Positions 1 to 10,190 of a stretch of DNA of 64,000 nucleotides are shown here, piece by piece. How positions within the stretch are numbered: the first letter of the stretch is position 1; the number at the start of each line of letters is the position of its first letter. The stretch is from DAIOEK01 sp963721445 (GTDB taxonomy: Bacteria; Chloroflexota; Anaerolineae; Anaerolineales; Anaerolineaceae). Position numbers and translations under genes: made by a program. The notes beneath the pieces are model-generated. The model was not told the origin of the DNA and ran no database searches. It worked only from the letters and a program-made list of their open reading frames with translations. The stretch is taken from NCBI GenBank assembly GCA_963721445.1, contig CAVRIZ010000005.1, positions 1 to 64,000 on the forward strand, read 5' to 3'.

Positions 1-78
1 GCCGGATTGAATTTCCAAAACGTTTCGGACAAGGCAGGATTTGTCGAACGGGATCTAGGGAATATCTGGAGCGTTTGA
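1..78 (+). CDS. possible C-terminal fragment of an unidentified gene
   Basis: Frame 1 is open from the first base and ends at a TGA at 76-78, giving 25 residues that end NIWSV. It is too short to assign. It may be the tail of a gene cut by the window edge, or simply a chance open stretch. Between 79 and 227 I see no gene and no convincing promoter. Confidence 0.15.
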   Translation, partial: AGLNFQNVSDKAGFVERDLGNIWSV

Positions 79-227
79 GGGAAATGTGACTCTGACCATA
101 TTTGCTCCGTCCCTTGCCCTGTGCCTATCGTGAATGCACAATGCCCTGTTGAACCATTTTCAAGTCAGTTGTCATGGCATCGTGGGCCTGAACATGCACT
201 AGCGGTGCATACGCTGCCACGTGTCTG

Positions 228-933
228 TTGCTCCTGTGGTGCCTCGTTGTGTCGGTGCGCGCGGCAGGGGCCGACGAAACGCTATGCCCCGGCACGAGCG
301 TGTCCGTGTACTCGCTCGACAAGGAGGACGTGGAGACCGGATGCAAAGGGGCCGCCGATGCAGTGGCGTTTCTCGGAGCGCTCGGGCTCGACACCACCGC
401 ACCCGTTGAAGTCCGATTCGTCGAGAGCCTTCCGGACGGGCTCGCCGCCATTACGGCGTTGGGGTGCAACGTCAACGCCGAGCGGCGCATCTACGTGCTC
501 ACGTTCTCCGGGTGCCACAAACTGGGACTCGCCCCCGGTCTACCCATAGACAGAGCGCTTCATCGGAGCCTCGTCGCGCACGAGGTGGCACATCACATCG
601 CCGCCGCGAACTTCAAAGTCGCAGAGCCCGCAGTCGTCGCGCACGAATATATCGCCTACGTGACGATGTTCGCGACGATGGCGCCCTACGAGCGCGACCG
701 CATTCTCGAGCGCTTCCCCGGCGACGGTTTCGATACCGAACGGCCATTCAACCTGACGCTCTACGGTGGCCCCCCATTTTTTCGGCGCTCAGGCTTATCG
801 GCACTTCATGCGCCTTGAGGACAGGACAGCAATTTCTGGGAAGAGTCCTGTCCGGAACCGCGCTGTTGGACGAGGAACGGCCGTGACGGTCGCGCTTTAC
901 GCAGGCTCGAGCGCCCTGCCGCCGGTGCCTTGA
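228..933 (+). CDS. putative secreted HExxH-motif protein (frameshifted)
   Basis: A TTG at 228 opens a hydrophobic, signal-peptide-like N-terminus ending AAGADE, followed by a domain of about 190 residues. The middle contains HEVAHHIAAANF, a zinc-peptidase HExxH motif followed by an invariant-looking F. Proteins with this layout in proteobacteria are mostly annotated as domains of unknown function. The frame breaks in the homopolymer run at 770-782 (six C, A, six T). One base less restores GAQAYRHFMRLEDRT and a stop at 931-933, so the natural C-terminus is probably in the second frame. It is likely periplasmic. Peptidase activity is unproven, because a third zinc ligand cannot be identified. 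The start codon is uncertain. Confidence 0.5.
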
Positions 934-1054
934 AGCTCGGTTCGAGGGCAAGGGGCGTCGAGCTGCCGCTCTTGGCGACTTCGGTAGGCGGCTAGTTCGA
1001 CCGAAGGGCGACGATCGAACCGCGAAACCGGCGGGCGCAAAAGATTGACTTAGG

Positions 1055-1068
1055 CAACCAATTGATTG
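1055..1068. promoter_or_regulatory. candidate MarR-type operator
   Basis: CAACCAATTGATTG is a 14-bp imperfect palindrome (12 of 14 positions symmetric, centred on CAATTG). It ends three bases before the ATG of the MarR-GNAT gene. MarR-family repressors commonly bind 14-20 bp A/T-rich palindromes in their own promoters, so autoregulation is plausible. This is pattern evidence only. Confidence 0.35.
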
Positions 1069-1071
1069 ACG

Positions 1072-2012
1072 ATGGCATCCGATTATGGCGACCCCGCCGA
1101 CCCCCGCGTCGACGCCGTCCGGCGCTTCAACCGCTTCTATACCCACCGGATCGGCGCGCTCCGCGAGGGGCTGCTCGACAGCCCGTTCTCGCTCACCGAG
1201 GCGCGCGTCCTCTACGAGCTCGCGCACCGCGAGCGCCCGACGGCGGCCGAGCTCGCCCGCGACCTCGGCCTCGACGCCGGCTACCTCAGCCGCCTGCTGC
1301 GCGGCTTCGAGCGCCGGGCCTGATCGGCCGGGACGCGGTCGCAGCCGACGGCGCGCGCAGAGCCTGCTGCGCCTGACCGCCGAGGGCCGCGCGGCCTTCG
1401 GGCCGCTGAATGCCCGCTCCAGCGCCGAGGTGCAGGCGATGCTCGGCAAGCTCTCCGAGGCCGAGCAGCGCCGCCTGGTCGAGGCGATGCGCACGATCGA
1501 GGCGCTGCTCGGCGCGGCCCCCGAGCCGCAGCGTCCCCTACCTCCTGCGCCCCCACCAGCCGGGCGATATGGGCTGGGTCGTCCACCGCCACGGCGCGCT
1601 CTACGCCGAGGAGTACGGCTGGGACGAGCGCTTCGAGGCGCTGGTCGCCGACGATCGTCGCCAAGTTCATCGACAACTTCGACCCGAAGCGCGAGCGCTG
1701 CTGGATCGCCGAGCGCGAGGGCGAGATCGTCGGCTCGGTGTTCCTGGTGACGAAGTCGCGGACGGTCGCGCAAGCTCCGGCTCCTGTCGTCGAGCCGCGG
1801 CGCGGGGCCTGGGCATCGGCAAGCGCCTGGTGGACGAATGCGTGCGCTTCGCCCGCCAGACCGGCTACCGGCAGATCCTCCTCTGGACGAACAGCGTGCT
1901 GCACGCCGCGCGGCACATCTACGAAGGCGGAGGGCTATCGGCTCATCGCGGAGAAGCCGCATACAGCTTTGGGGACGGGCTGGTCGGGCAGACGTGGGAG
2001 CTGAAGCTGTAA
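1072..2012 (+). pseudogene. bifunctional MarR-family regulator / GNAT acetyltransferase (multiply frameshifted)
   Basis: The piecewise translation gives a MarR winged helix (about residues 1-145, including TAAELARDLGLDAGYLSRLL and then LIGRD) fused to a GNAT acetyltransferase. The acetyl-CoA loop is visible as ARGLGIGKRLVDECVRFARQ. The protein ends WELKL at TAA 2010-2012. Fused MarR-GNAT proteins are a known proteobacterial family, with DNA-binding and N-acetyltransferase halves. The reading frame changes near 1320, 1350, 1535, 1650, 1785, 1935 and 1965, always by one or two bases. Because every neighbour shows the same pattern, I attribute this to sequence error rather than gene decay. Start chosen: ATG 1072, just after the candidate operator; TTG 1066 is in the same frame. 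Confidence 0.75.
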
Positions 2013-2957
2013 CCCGGTCGGGCACGGGGGCGATCGGCCGCGAGTCGATCGCCGCCGCGCACCGCCTGATCGCCTCGCACATCCGGCGCACGCCCGTCGT
2101 CGAGGTCGGCGGCGACGAACTCGGGCTCGACTCGTGCGGATCACCCTCAAGCTCGAGTTCCTCCAGTACTCCGGCTCGTTCAAGGCGCGCGGCGCGTTCG
2201 CGAATCTGCTCCTGCGCAAGCCGCCGCCGGCCGGCGTCGTCGCGGCGTCCGGCGGAAACCACGGCGCCGCGGTGGCGTTCGCGGCGCAGCGCTTCGGAGT
2301 CCCGGCGCGCATCTTCGTGCCGACGATCTCGTCGCCGGCGAAGGTGGCGCGGATCCGCGCGGCCGGAGCGCAGGTCGAGCAGGTCGGCGAGCGGTACGCC
2401 GACGCGCTCGAGGCGAGCGAGGCCTGGGCCCGCGAATCCGGCGCGCTGCGCATCCACGCCTTCGATCAGGACGAGACGATGATGGGCGCCGGCACGCTCG
2501 GGCTCGAGCTGGAGCGGCAGGTCCCGGACGCCGGCACCGTGCTCGCGGCGGTCGGCGGGGGCGGCCTGCTCGCGGGCATCGCCGCCTGGTATGCCGGCCG
2601 CGCGCGCGTCGTCGGGGTCGAGCCGGAGAAGGCGCCGACGCTCACGCGCGCGCTCGAGGCGGGCCGCCCGGTCGACGCCGAGGCGGGCGGCATCGCGGCG
2701 GATTCGTTCGCGCCGCGGCGCGTCGGAGCGCGCGTGTTCCCGATCCTCCAGGCGCACGCGACCGCGCTGGCTCGTCACCGACGAGGCGATCCGCGCGGCC
2801 CAGCGCGCGCTCTGGGACGCGCTGCGCATCGTGGTCGAGCCCGGCGGCGCGGCCGCGTTCGCGGCGCTCGCCTCGCGCCGCTACCAGCCGGACGCCGGCG
2901 AGCGCGTCGCGGTGCTCGTGAGCGGGCAACACCACCGCAGTCGACTTCGACCGCTGA
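1994..2957 (+). pseudogene. PLP-dependent threonine/serine dehydratase-like protein (frameshifted)
   Basis: This is a fold-type II PLP enzyme. SGSFKARGAF carries the Schiff-base lysine, ASGGNHGAAVAFAAQ is the phosphate and substrate loop, and GGGGLLAG binds the PLP phosphate. Such enzymes deaminate threonine or serine to 2-oxo acids; some relatives are hydroxyaspartate dehydratases or racemases, so the substrate is open. No C-terminal ACT regulatory domain follows, which fits the catabolic type. The GTG at 1994 overlaps the end of the MarR-GNAT gene by 19 bp, so the two probably form one unit; this start is a guess. Frameshifts lie near 2138, 2770 and 2928. The last frame ends at TGA 2955-2957. 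Confidence 0.7.
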
Positions 2958-2973
2958 CGCTGCCCGCGGCCGT

Positions 2974-3763
2974 TCAGCGCTCGAAGCCGCGCACGAGGCT
3001 CGCCGCGCGCCGTGCCGCCTGCATCAGCAGCGAGAAATCCGAGCCCGACAGGATCAGCTGCACGCCCATGCCGATGTGGCGCTCGAGGAGCTCGGGCGTG
3101 TACATGCCGCCCATGCCCGGGGAACTTGCCGTGCTTCCGGCAGGCGGCGATGAGCTTCGTGTAGGCGTCCGCCACGCGCGGGTCGTTGAACTGGCCGGGG
3201 ATGCCCATCTCGAAGCAGAGGTCGTTGGTGCCGATCAGCAGCGCGTCGATGCCCGGCACCGCGGCGATCGCCTCGCAGTTGTCGATCGCCTGCGGCGACT
3301 CGAGCATCACCACGACCAGCGTCTCCTCGTTCACGATGCGCGCCGCCTCGCCGACCGGCATCGAGGCGAAGCCGAGCTGCTGCAGCCCGCCGCCCATCGA
3401 GCGATGGCCGATCGGCGGGTAGCGGCAGTAGTCGGCGATGCGCGGCGCGCCTGCTCGGCCGTATCCACGTGCGGAAACACGATGCCCTGCGCGCCGTTGT
3501 CGAGCACGCGCGAGGCGTGCCAGTGCTCGTAGCCCGGCACGCGCACGATCGGCGTGACGCCCACGGCGAGCGAGGCGGCCGCGATCTGCGCCGCGGTGTC
3601 GAGGCCCATCGAGTTGTGCTCGCAGTCGATGAACAGCCAGTCGAAGCCGCGCGGTCTTCGCGATCTGCGCGATGTCCACGGTGCGCGCCTGGCGGAGGCC
3701 CAGGCCGATGGCGAGCTTGCCGGCGCGCAGCTGGCGCAGGGCGTGGTTGGGGACGGCGGTCAT
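2974..3763 (-). pseudogene. HpcH/HpaI-family class II aldolase (frameshifted)
   Basis: The reconstructed protein of about 260 residues runs from ATG 3763 to TGA 2974-2976. HpcH/HpaI hallmarks are visible: IDCEHNSMG-type start of the barrel, VRVPGYEHWHASRVLDNGAQG, the metal-binding VVVMLESPQA (Glu) and IGTNDLCFEMG (Asp). The family performs reversible aldol cleavage of 4-hydroxy-2-oxo acids to pyruvate plus an aldehyde in aromatic and dicarboxylate catabolism. Frameshifts lie near 3120, 3445 and 3655. It is co-directional with the Bug receptor 66 bp upstream, a common pairing of solute capture and degradation. The exact substrate is unknown. It converges on the PLP enzyme with a 16-bp gap. Confidence 0.75.
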
Positions 3764-3829
3764 GGCTACTCCTCTGGGCACGATAATGGGTGGATGGTAA
3801 ACGCAGGATGCCAGATTCGGCCGCTCCCA

Positions 3830-4805
3830 CTACTCGAACTTGGCGCCGGACTCCTTCACCACCTTCGCCCAGCGCGCCTTTTCGGTCCCGGATCAAGTTG
3901 CCGAGGCTTTCCGGCGTGTCGGTGCGCACTTCGGTCCCCTGCGTGGCGAAGCTTGTCCTTCATGTCCGGCGTGTTCAGGATGCGCGTCAGCTCGGCATTC
4001 AGCTTGGCGACGATGTCGCGCGGCGTGCCGGCGGCGCCGACGACGCCCTGCCAGGACCCGGTTTCGAAGCCGGGCAGGCCTTGTTCGGCGACCGTGGGCA
4101 GGTCGGGGCGCTGCGGGACGCGCTTCGCGCTCGAGACCGCCGAGCGCCCTGCAGCTTGCCGTTCTTCACCTGGCCTAGGTGGCGAGCATGCCGTTGAACA
4201 GGACGTTGGCCTGCCGGCCGACCACGTCGGCACGGCCTCCGAGCCGCCCTTGTACGGGATGTAGGTCCAGTTGCACGCCGGTGCGCTGCGCGAACTCGAT
4301 GCCGGCGAGGTGCGGCGCGCCGCCGGTGCCGGAGATCGGCGAAGTTGAGCTGGCCCGGCCGCGCCTTGGCTAGGCGATCAGCTCCTTCACGTTCTTCACC
4401 GGCACCGAGGGATGCACCGCGAGCATGTGCGGCGAGTAGGACACCATGACGACCGGGCTGAAGTCCTTCACCGGGTCGAACGGCAGCTTCGGATAGACGC
4501 TCGGCGCTGATCGCCAGTGCGCCGATGTCGGCGAGCAGCAGCGTGTAGCCGTCGGGTGCGCTCTTGGCGACGAACTCGGCGCCGACGTTGCCGTTGGCGC
4601 CGGGCTTGTTCTCGACGATCACCGGTTGGCCCCAGGCCTCGGTGAGCTTCGGGCCGATCAGGCGCGCGAGGATGTCGGAGGTGCCGCCCGCGGCGTAGGG
4701 CACGATGATGCGGATCGGCTTCGACGGGTACTGCTGGGCCTGCGCCGGGAACGTGGCGCACGCGGCGGACAGGATGACGGCGGCAACGGCGGCGATGCGT
4801 TTCAC
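3830..4805 (-). pseudogene. Bug-family (TTT system) periplasmic solute-binding protein (frameshifted)
   Basis: An N-terminal signal peptide (MKRIAAVAAVILSAACATFPAQA without quoting further) is followed by the diagnostic Bug start YPSKPIRIIVPYAAGGTSD, then QPVIVENKPGANGNVGAEFV and DGYTLL. The C-terminus ends KESGAKFE at TAG 3830-3832. Bug receptors bind carboxylates in the periplasm. Many are orphans without TctAB membrane partners, as here, and are expanded in Burkholderiales. The frame changes near 3870, 3950, 4170, 4235, 4340 and 4500. The ligand cannot be predicted. The adjacent aldolase suggests a hydroxy- or oxo-acid. Confidence 0.75.
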
Positions 4806-5057
4806 TTCTTCTCCTCCCGGGCTCGGTGGATGGCCGAGCGTGGCATTCTAGACTTGCCAGTGACTTCGGAAGAACCCTGGAGAAGTCGTCGCGCCATGCG
4901 CGACGCTGGCGGCCGATCAGTCCATCGCCTGGGAGGAATGTGACCTCGCGGTCGCGATCGAGCGCTCGGATCTTCCGCAACCGATCACGGCACGTCAGCC
5001 CCCGCGGCCCGATCTTCGCCGACGTTCGCGATAGTCGGCCGCGGGGCGTTCAATGCC

Positions 5058-6499
5058 CTAGGCCGCCAGCTTCGCGGGCGCGGGCGAAACGTTCATGTTC
5101 ATCCGGAACAGGTTGTCGGGATCGAACCGCCGCTTGATCTCCCGCAGCCGCCCGTAGTTGACGCCGTACGCCTGCGCCACCCGCTCGCCCTCGTCCTCGG
5201 TGAAGAAGTTCACGTACCCGCCGCCGGTCGCGAACGGCGCTGCGTCCCGGTACAGGCGCCGCGCCCACTCGCGGCCCCGGTCGTCGTCGGCCGCGTTCTG
5301 CCAACGACCGTGGACATTCATGACGTAGTTCGCGTCGCGCCCGGCGTAGGCCGTGTCCGCGGGCGCGACTTGCCCCATCGCACCGCCGAGCTGGGCGATG
5401 AACACTTCGCACTCGGGTCCCGGCGCTCCAGCCGCCGCAGCGATCGCGACGTCGAGCAGACCGTCGTCGAGTCGAGCGAGGTTGTGGGACTTCCAGTAGT
5501 TGCGCGCGCCGGGCTGGAGCAGCGGGTCGAACGCACCCTGGAATCCGGCGTAGGGCGTCGGGCCCAGCGCGGCCCCGACCGGGTTGCCGAACTTGACACC
5601 GGCGCGGCGGCCCGTTCGCCTGCGGCAAGATCGCCGGCGTGGACGACCGCGAACACGACCACGTCCTTGCCGTGAACCGATTCGGGCAGGAACGGCAGCG
5701 GCGGCGCCTTTCGCAGCACCGCCCATACGCTCAGCTCCGTGGGCGCATCGACCGTAAAGTCGCGCCACGCTCGAAGGACCTTCGGCGCCTGGTCGGCCGG
5801 ATAGTACGACGAGACCCGAATAGACCTCCGGCCCGACGGGATGCAGCTTGAACTCGAACGAGGTCACGACGCCGAAATTGCCGCCGCCGCCGCGGATCGC
5901 CCAGAAGAGGTCGGGTTCCTGGCTCGCCGAAACCATGCGCTGCCTGCCGTCCGCGGTGACGATGTCCGCGGAGATCAGGTTGTCGATGGTCATGCCGTAC
6001 TTGCGGCGTCAGCCAGCCGAAGCCGCCGCCGAGGGTGAGCCCGGCGACGCCGGTGGTCGAGTTGATGCCGAGCGGGGTCGCCAGGCCGAAGGCCTGCGCC
6101 TCGCGGTCGAAATCGCTCAGCAACGCCCCGGGGGCGACACGGACGCGCGCGCCGCTCGGGATCGACGCGAACCGTCCGCATCCGGATTGGTCGATGACGA
6201 GGCCGCCCTCGCAGACGGCAGTTGCCGGCGATGTGGTGGCCGCCGCCGCGCACGCTGACCAGCATGCGGTGCTCGCGGGCGAAATTGACCGCGTGCCGCA
6301 CGTCCGCGGGCTGCTGCGCGCGGACGATGACGGCGGGACGGCGGTCCATCATGGCGTTCCAGATCGTCCGCGCGGCGTCGTACGCGCCGTCGCGCGGCGT
6401 CAGCACCTCGCCGCGAATTCCGGCGACGAGGGCTTCGATATCGGACGCGTTCAGGTGTCCTGCGGTCTTCTCGAGGGTGATGTAACCGATGTCTTGCAC
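5058..6499 (-). pseudogene. FAD-binding oxidoreductase, berberine-bridge/6-hydroxynicotine oxidase type (frameshifted)
   Basis: The start is GTG 6499, set by GGAGG (complement of 6505-6509) five bases upstream; an in-frame TTG at 6511 is less likely. The N-terminal FAD_binding_4 domain shows VRGGGHHIAGN, whose His is the usual flavin attachment site, then GLTLGGGFGWLT and IRGGGGNFGVVTSFEF. The C-terminal BBE motif is GRLREIKRRFDPDNLFRMN. This order identifies a PCMH-type flavoprotein oxidase or dehydrogenase acting on small alcohols, amines or aromatics. Frame changes lie near 5615, 5815, 6003, 6130 and 6215. It is monocistronic, and divergent from the beta-propeller gene across 253 bp. Confidence 0.75.
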
Positions 6500-6752
6500 T
6501 TGGACCTCCAATGTGACTCACGCGAAGTAAGGAGGCGCCACGGTACGCAGTCGCGGTAACGCGTCGATGTCCACGCGCGGCGTTTTTGTTTCCGTCTTGT
6601 AACGGCCCATCCGGTAAACGCGTCTTGCAAGCCCTCTTGGGACCGTGCCGCTCAGCCACCCCGGACCGAAGCGAAAGGCGCTAAAAGCGGCGATCGAGCC
6701 GTAGCGTGCTACGCTCACGCGCGCACCATCCGGCCGACCGAGGGGACCACCG

Positions 6753-7722
6753 ATGACGACGATTCTGGGCAGCGGCGAGCATCGCTACCGCGTGGTGGAG
6801 AACTGGGCGAAGCTGCCCGACGGCTGGGAGTTCAAGGACGTCGCGCGCGGTCGCGCGTCGACAGCAAGGACCACGTCTACGTCTTCAACCGCGGCGAGCA
6901 CCCGATGATCGTGTTCGACCGCGACGGGCAATTTCCTGCGCTCCTGGGGCGAGGGCGTCTTCCGCGCGCGCACGGCCTGCACATCGACGCCGGACGACAC
7001 GATCTATCTGCACCGACGACGGCGACCACACGGTGCGCCAGTGCACGCTCGACGGCAAGGTGCTGCTGACGATCGGCGTGCCCGGCAAGCCGGCGCCGCT
7101 ACATGAGCGGCGAGCCGTTCCACCGCTGCACGCACACCGCGCTGTCGCCCAAGGGCGAGATCTACGTCTCCGACGGCTACGGCAACGCGCGCGTGCACAA
7201 GTACTCGCCCGACGGCAAGCTGCTGATGTCGTGGGGCGAGCCGGGCACCGATCCCGGCCAGTTCAACATCGTGCACAACATCGCCTGCGACGACGGACGG
7301 CTGGGTCTACGTCGCCGACCGCGAGAACCATCGCGTGCAGGTGTTCGACGGCAACGGCAAGTACGAGACGCAGTGGAACAACCTGCACCGGCCGTGCGGC
7401 CTGTACTGCTGCCGCGGCAAGACGCCGACGTTCATCATCGGCGAGCTCGGGCCCGGCATGCCGGTCAACCGCAAGGCACCCAACCTCGGCCCGCGCCTGT
7501 CGCATCGTCGACGCACAAGGGCAAGCTGCTCGCGCGCCTCGGCGGCGAGGACGGGCCGGGACTGGAGCCCGGCAAGTTCATCGCGCCGCACGGCCTCGCG
7601 GTCGACTCGCGCGGCGACATCTACGTCGGCGAGGTGTCCTACACCGAGTGGCCGCACCTCTTTCCGGACGAGCCGATGCCGAGCCGCTGCGCTCGCTGCA
7701 GAAGCTGCAGCGCGTGAGTTAG
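6753..7722 (+). pseudogene. NHL-repeat six-bladed beta-propeller protein (frameshifted)
   Basis: ATG 6753 follows AGGGGA. The protein is built of NHL blades; examples are DSKDHVYVFNRGEHPMIVFD, EIYVSDGYGNARVHKYSPDG, WVYVADRENHRVQVFDGNG and HGLAVDSRGDIYVGEVSYTE. Similar proteins are often annotated as peptidyl-alpha-hydroxyglycine amidating lyase-like, but many NHL proteins only bind ligands, so no activity is claimed. No signal peptide is seen, so it is probably cytoplasmic. Frame changes lie near 6850, 6930, 7000, 7095, 7300, 7505 and 7685. It converges with the CoA-transferase gene, with stop codons overlapping by two bases at 7720-7721. Confidence 0.7.
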
Positions 7723-8982
7723 GCTCCGGATCTGCCTTTGGCCCGCGCCGCGGCCGCGAGCGGATCGCGGAACGCCGGGTGCGCGATCGCCGAGACCCGG
7801 CGCGCGCGCTCCACGTATCGATTCCACGCAATTCGGCGACACCCCATTCCGTCGACGATCGTGTCGGCCTCCGCGGCCGGCGTCGTCACGGTCGTGCAGG
7901 CTGCGACGATCCGGCTCGCCTTCCCGTCGCGGGACACCGACGGCAGCGCGATCACGGCCCGTCCGCCCGCCGCCGCCGCGCCGCGGATGAAGTCCATCGC
8001 GCCGCCCACGGCGCCGACGTAGGCGCCGCCCGCCACCTCCGCGTTCATGCGGCCGAAGAGGTCGACCTCCACGGCCGAGTTCACGCTCACGAAGTCGGGC
8101 AGCTGCGCGAGCACCGCCGCCGCGTGCGTGTAGTCGGGTCCGGCGAGCCGAATCGCGGGATTGCGGTGCGCATGCGCGTAGGACGTCTCGTCGCCGATCA
8201 GCAGACCGGTGACGGTGACGCCGGTGTCGATCGGCTTGCGCGCGTTGGTGACGACGCCGGCCTCGAGCAGCGGCAGCACCGCGCTCGTGAGCATCCCGGA
8301 GTGGAGCCCGAGGTCGCGATGTCCAGCCAGCGCCTCGACCACCGCGTCGGGCAGGGTGCCGACACCGAGCTGGAGCGTTGCGCCGTTCGGCACGAGCGCC
8401 GCGACTTGCGCGACCACGCGCTCCGCCTCGCCGATCTTCGCCGCGGGATAGCGCGGTAGCGGTCGGGCGCTGCGCACGATCGCATCGATCCGCAGGTCCG
8501 CCGGAAGCTCGCCGCCGTGCACCCACGGCATCCGTTCGTTGACTTCGGCGATCACCGCGCGCGCACGGCGCGCGGCGGCGAGCGCGTAGCCGTGCGACGG
8601 ACCGAGCGACATCACGCCATCGGCAGCGGGAGAGAACGCGAGGAGCACCACGTCCGCGCTCCACGTCCCGCTCTCGAAGAGCCACGGCAGCTGCGAGTAG
8701 TGACACGGCACGATGTCGAGCCGCCCGGCGCGCGCGAGCCGCGCGGTTCGCGCCGAGCGCGCCGTAGCTGACGTAACGGAATCCGGGTGCCCGGTCCGGC
8801 GCGAACGTATCCGACCAGGTCGCCCCGATGAAAACGGTGATCGCTCCGAGCTGGTCCGACTGCGCGACGAGCGCTTCGGTGAGCGTCAGCGGCTCGCTCG
8901 ACGACTGCGCGACGGCGACCGTGTCGCCCGGCCGGATGAAGCGCGCGAGGTCGAGCGCTGCCGGGTCGAGCTCGACGGTCAT
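7719..8982 (-). pseudogene. acetyl-CoA hydrolase/4-hydroxybutyrate CoA-transferase family protein (frameshifted)
   Basis: ATG 8982 to TAA 7719-7721, about 420 residues. The family layout is clear: an N-terminal half beginning IRPGDTVAVAQSSSEP, then NGATLQLGVGTLPDAVVEAL, HSGMLTSAVLPLLEAGVVTN and the C-terminal GGAMDFIRGAAAAGGRAVIA. Members move CoA between short carboxylic acids through a glutamyl-CoA thioester. The catalytic Glu is likely in the SVNSAVEVDLFGRMNAE segment. Frame changes lie near 8755 and 7830. The start overlaps the stop of the CaiB-like gene (TGATG), so the two are translationally coupled and probably act on the same acyl-CoA. Confidence 0.75.
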
Positions 8983-10134
8983 CAGATCACCTTCTCGGCC
9001 CGCAGGCGGTCGATGTCCGCGTCCGCGTAGCCGACGCTCTTCACGAGCTCGGCCGAGTGCTCGCCGAACTCCGGCACCCGCAGAACGGGGCGCGCCGGCT
9101 CGTGCGCGAACCGGATCGGGACGCCGAGATGCTCGATGCCGTGTTCATCGACGAGCAGCATGCCGCGCTCGGCGGTGGCCGGGTCGACGATCGCGTCCTG
9201 GAGCGTGCGCACCGGCGCGTACGCCACGTCGACACCCTCGAACCAGGCGGTCCATTCCTCCAGCGTCTTCGATCGGAAGCACTCGCGCAGGTAGTCCTTC
9301 ACCGGATCCTGCACCCCCGGCGGCTGATGGCAGGGCGCGAGATCCGGTCGCCCGGCCTTGTTGAGGAAGTTCTCGGCGAACTTGTGCTCGACGCCGCCGA
9401 GCGCGATGTGGCGGCCATCCTTGGTGTCGTACACGTTGTAGAACGCCGCGCCGCCCCAGTTGCGCTCGTGCTTCACCACGTGCGCGCGATGCTCGGCGAA
9501 CACCGGGCCCTGCACGTTCGCGCGTCCACGCGAGCAGCGAGTCGTGCATCGCGATGTCGAGGTAGTCGCCCTGCCCGGTCGCGCGCTGCTTCAGGAGCGC
9601 CATGAGGATCCCGGACAGCGCCATCAGCGACGCGCCCATGTGCCGGCGGGAATCGCGGGCATCGCCGGCCGCTCGTCGGTCGAGGTTGACGCTGACCACG
9701 CCGGCGAGCGCCTCGACGGCGATGTCGTGCGCCGGCTGGTCGCGGTAGCGGCCGGTCTGCCCGAACGCCGAGATCGAGCAGTAGACGAGCTGCGGCGCGC
9801 GGGCGCTCACCTGCGCGTAGCCGACGCCGAGCCGGTCCACGACGCCCGGCCGGAACGACTCGACGAGGACGTCGGCGCGCTCGGCGAGGCGCATGAGGAT
9901 CTCGCGGCCCTCGGGGTGCTTCAGGTTGAGCCGCAGGCTCCGCTTCCCGCGATGGGTATTGCGGAAGTAGACGGTGTCGCCGTCCTCCCGCGGCCCGATG
10001 TGGCGAACCGGCTCGCCGCCGTCGTACGGCTCGACCTTGATCACGTCCGCGCCGTGGTCGGCCATCATCATCGTGAGGTGCGGCCCGGGCAGGAAGAGCG
10101 AGAGCTCGACGACCCTGACGCCTGCGAGCTTCAT
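8982..10134 (-). pseudogene. CaiB/BaiF family III CoA-transferase (frameshifted)
   Basis: ATG 10134, preceded by GAGGGGACGAAC. Features typical of class III CoA-transferases are LAGVRVVELSLFLPGP, MADHGADVIKVEP, RGKRSLRLNLKHPEG, LVESFRPGVVDRLG and GDYLDIAMHDSLLA, where the Asp of MHD matches the position that forms the aspartyl-CoA anhydride. The C-terminal interlocking domain ends DADIDRLRAEKVI. Frame changes lie near 9525, 9650 and 9690. It is coupled to the downstream acetyl-CoA hydrolase family gene, so the pair probably activates and clears a carboxylic acid. The substrate is unknown. Confidence 0.75.
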
Positions 10135-10154
10135 GTGTTCGTCCCCTCGTCGCG

Positions 10155-10190
10155 CGGTTCAGGACACGGTTCAAGACACGGTTCAGAGCG
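10155..10190. repeat. 12-bp tandem repeat, three copies
   Basis: CGGTTCAGGACA, CGGTTCAAGACA and CGGTTCAGAGCG follow one another without gaps. The KUP stop codon lies in the third unit. Read on the minus strand, every unit supplies another TGA, so the repeat lies between the KUP stop and the ribosome-binding site of the CaiB-like gene. Confidence 0.6.

Noticed and set aside
748..2829. A 693-codon open frame on the minus strand across the MarR-GNAT and PLP genes
   Set aside because: It is an arginine-rich, low-complexity translation antisense to clear domains; long antisense frames are expected at this GC content.
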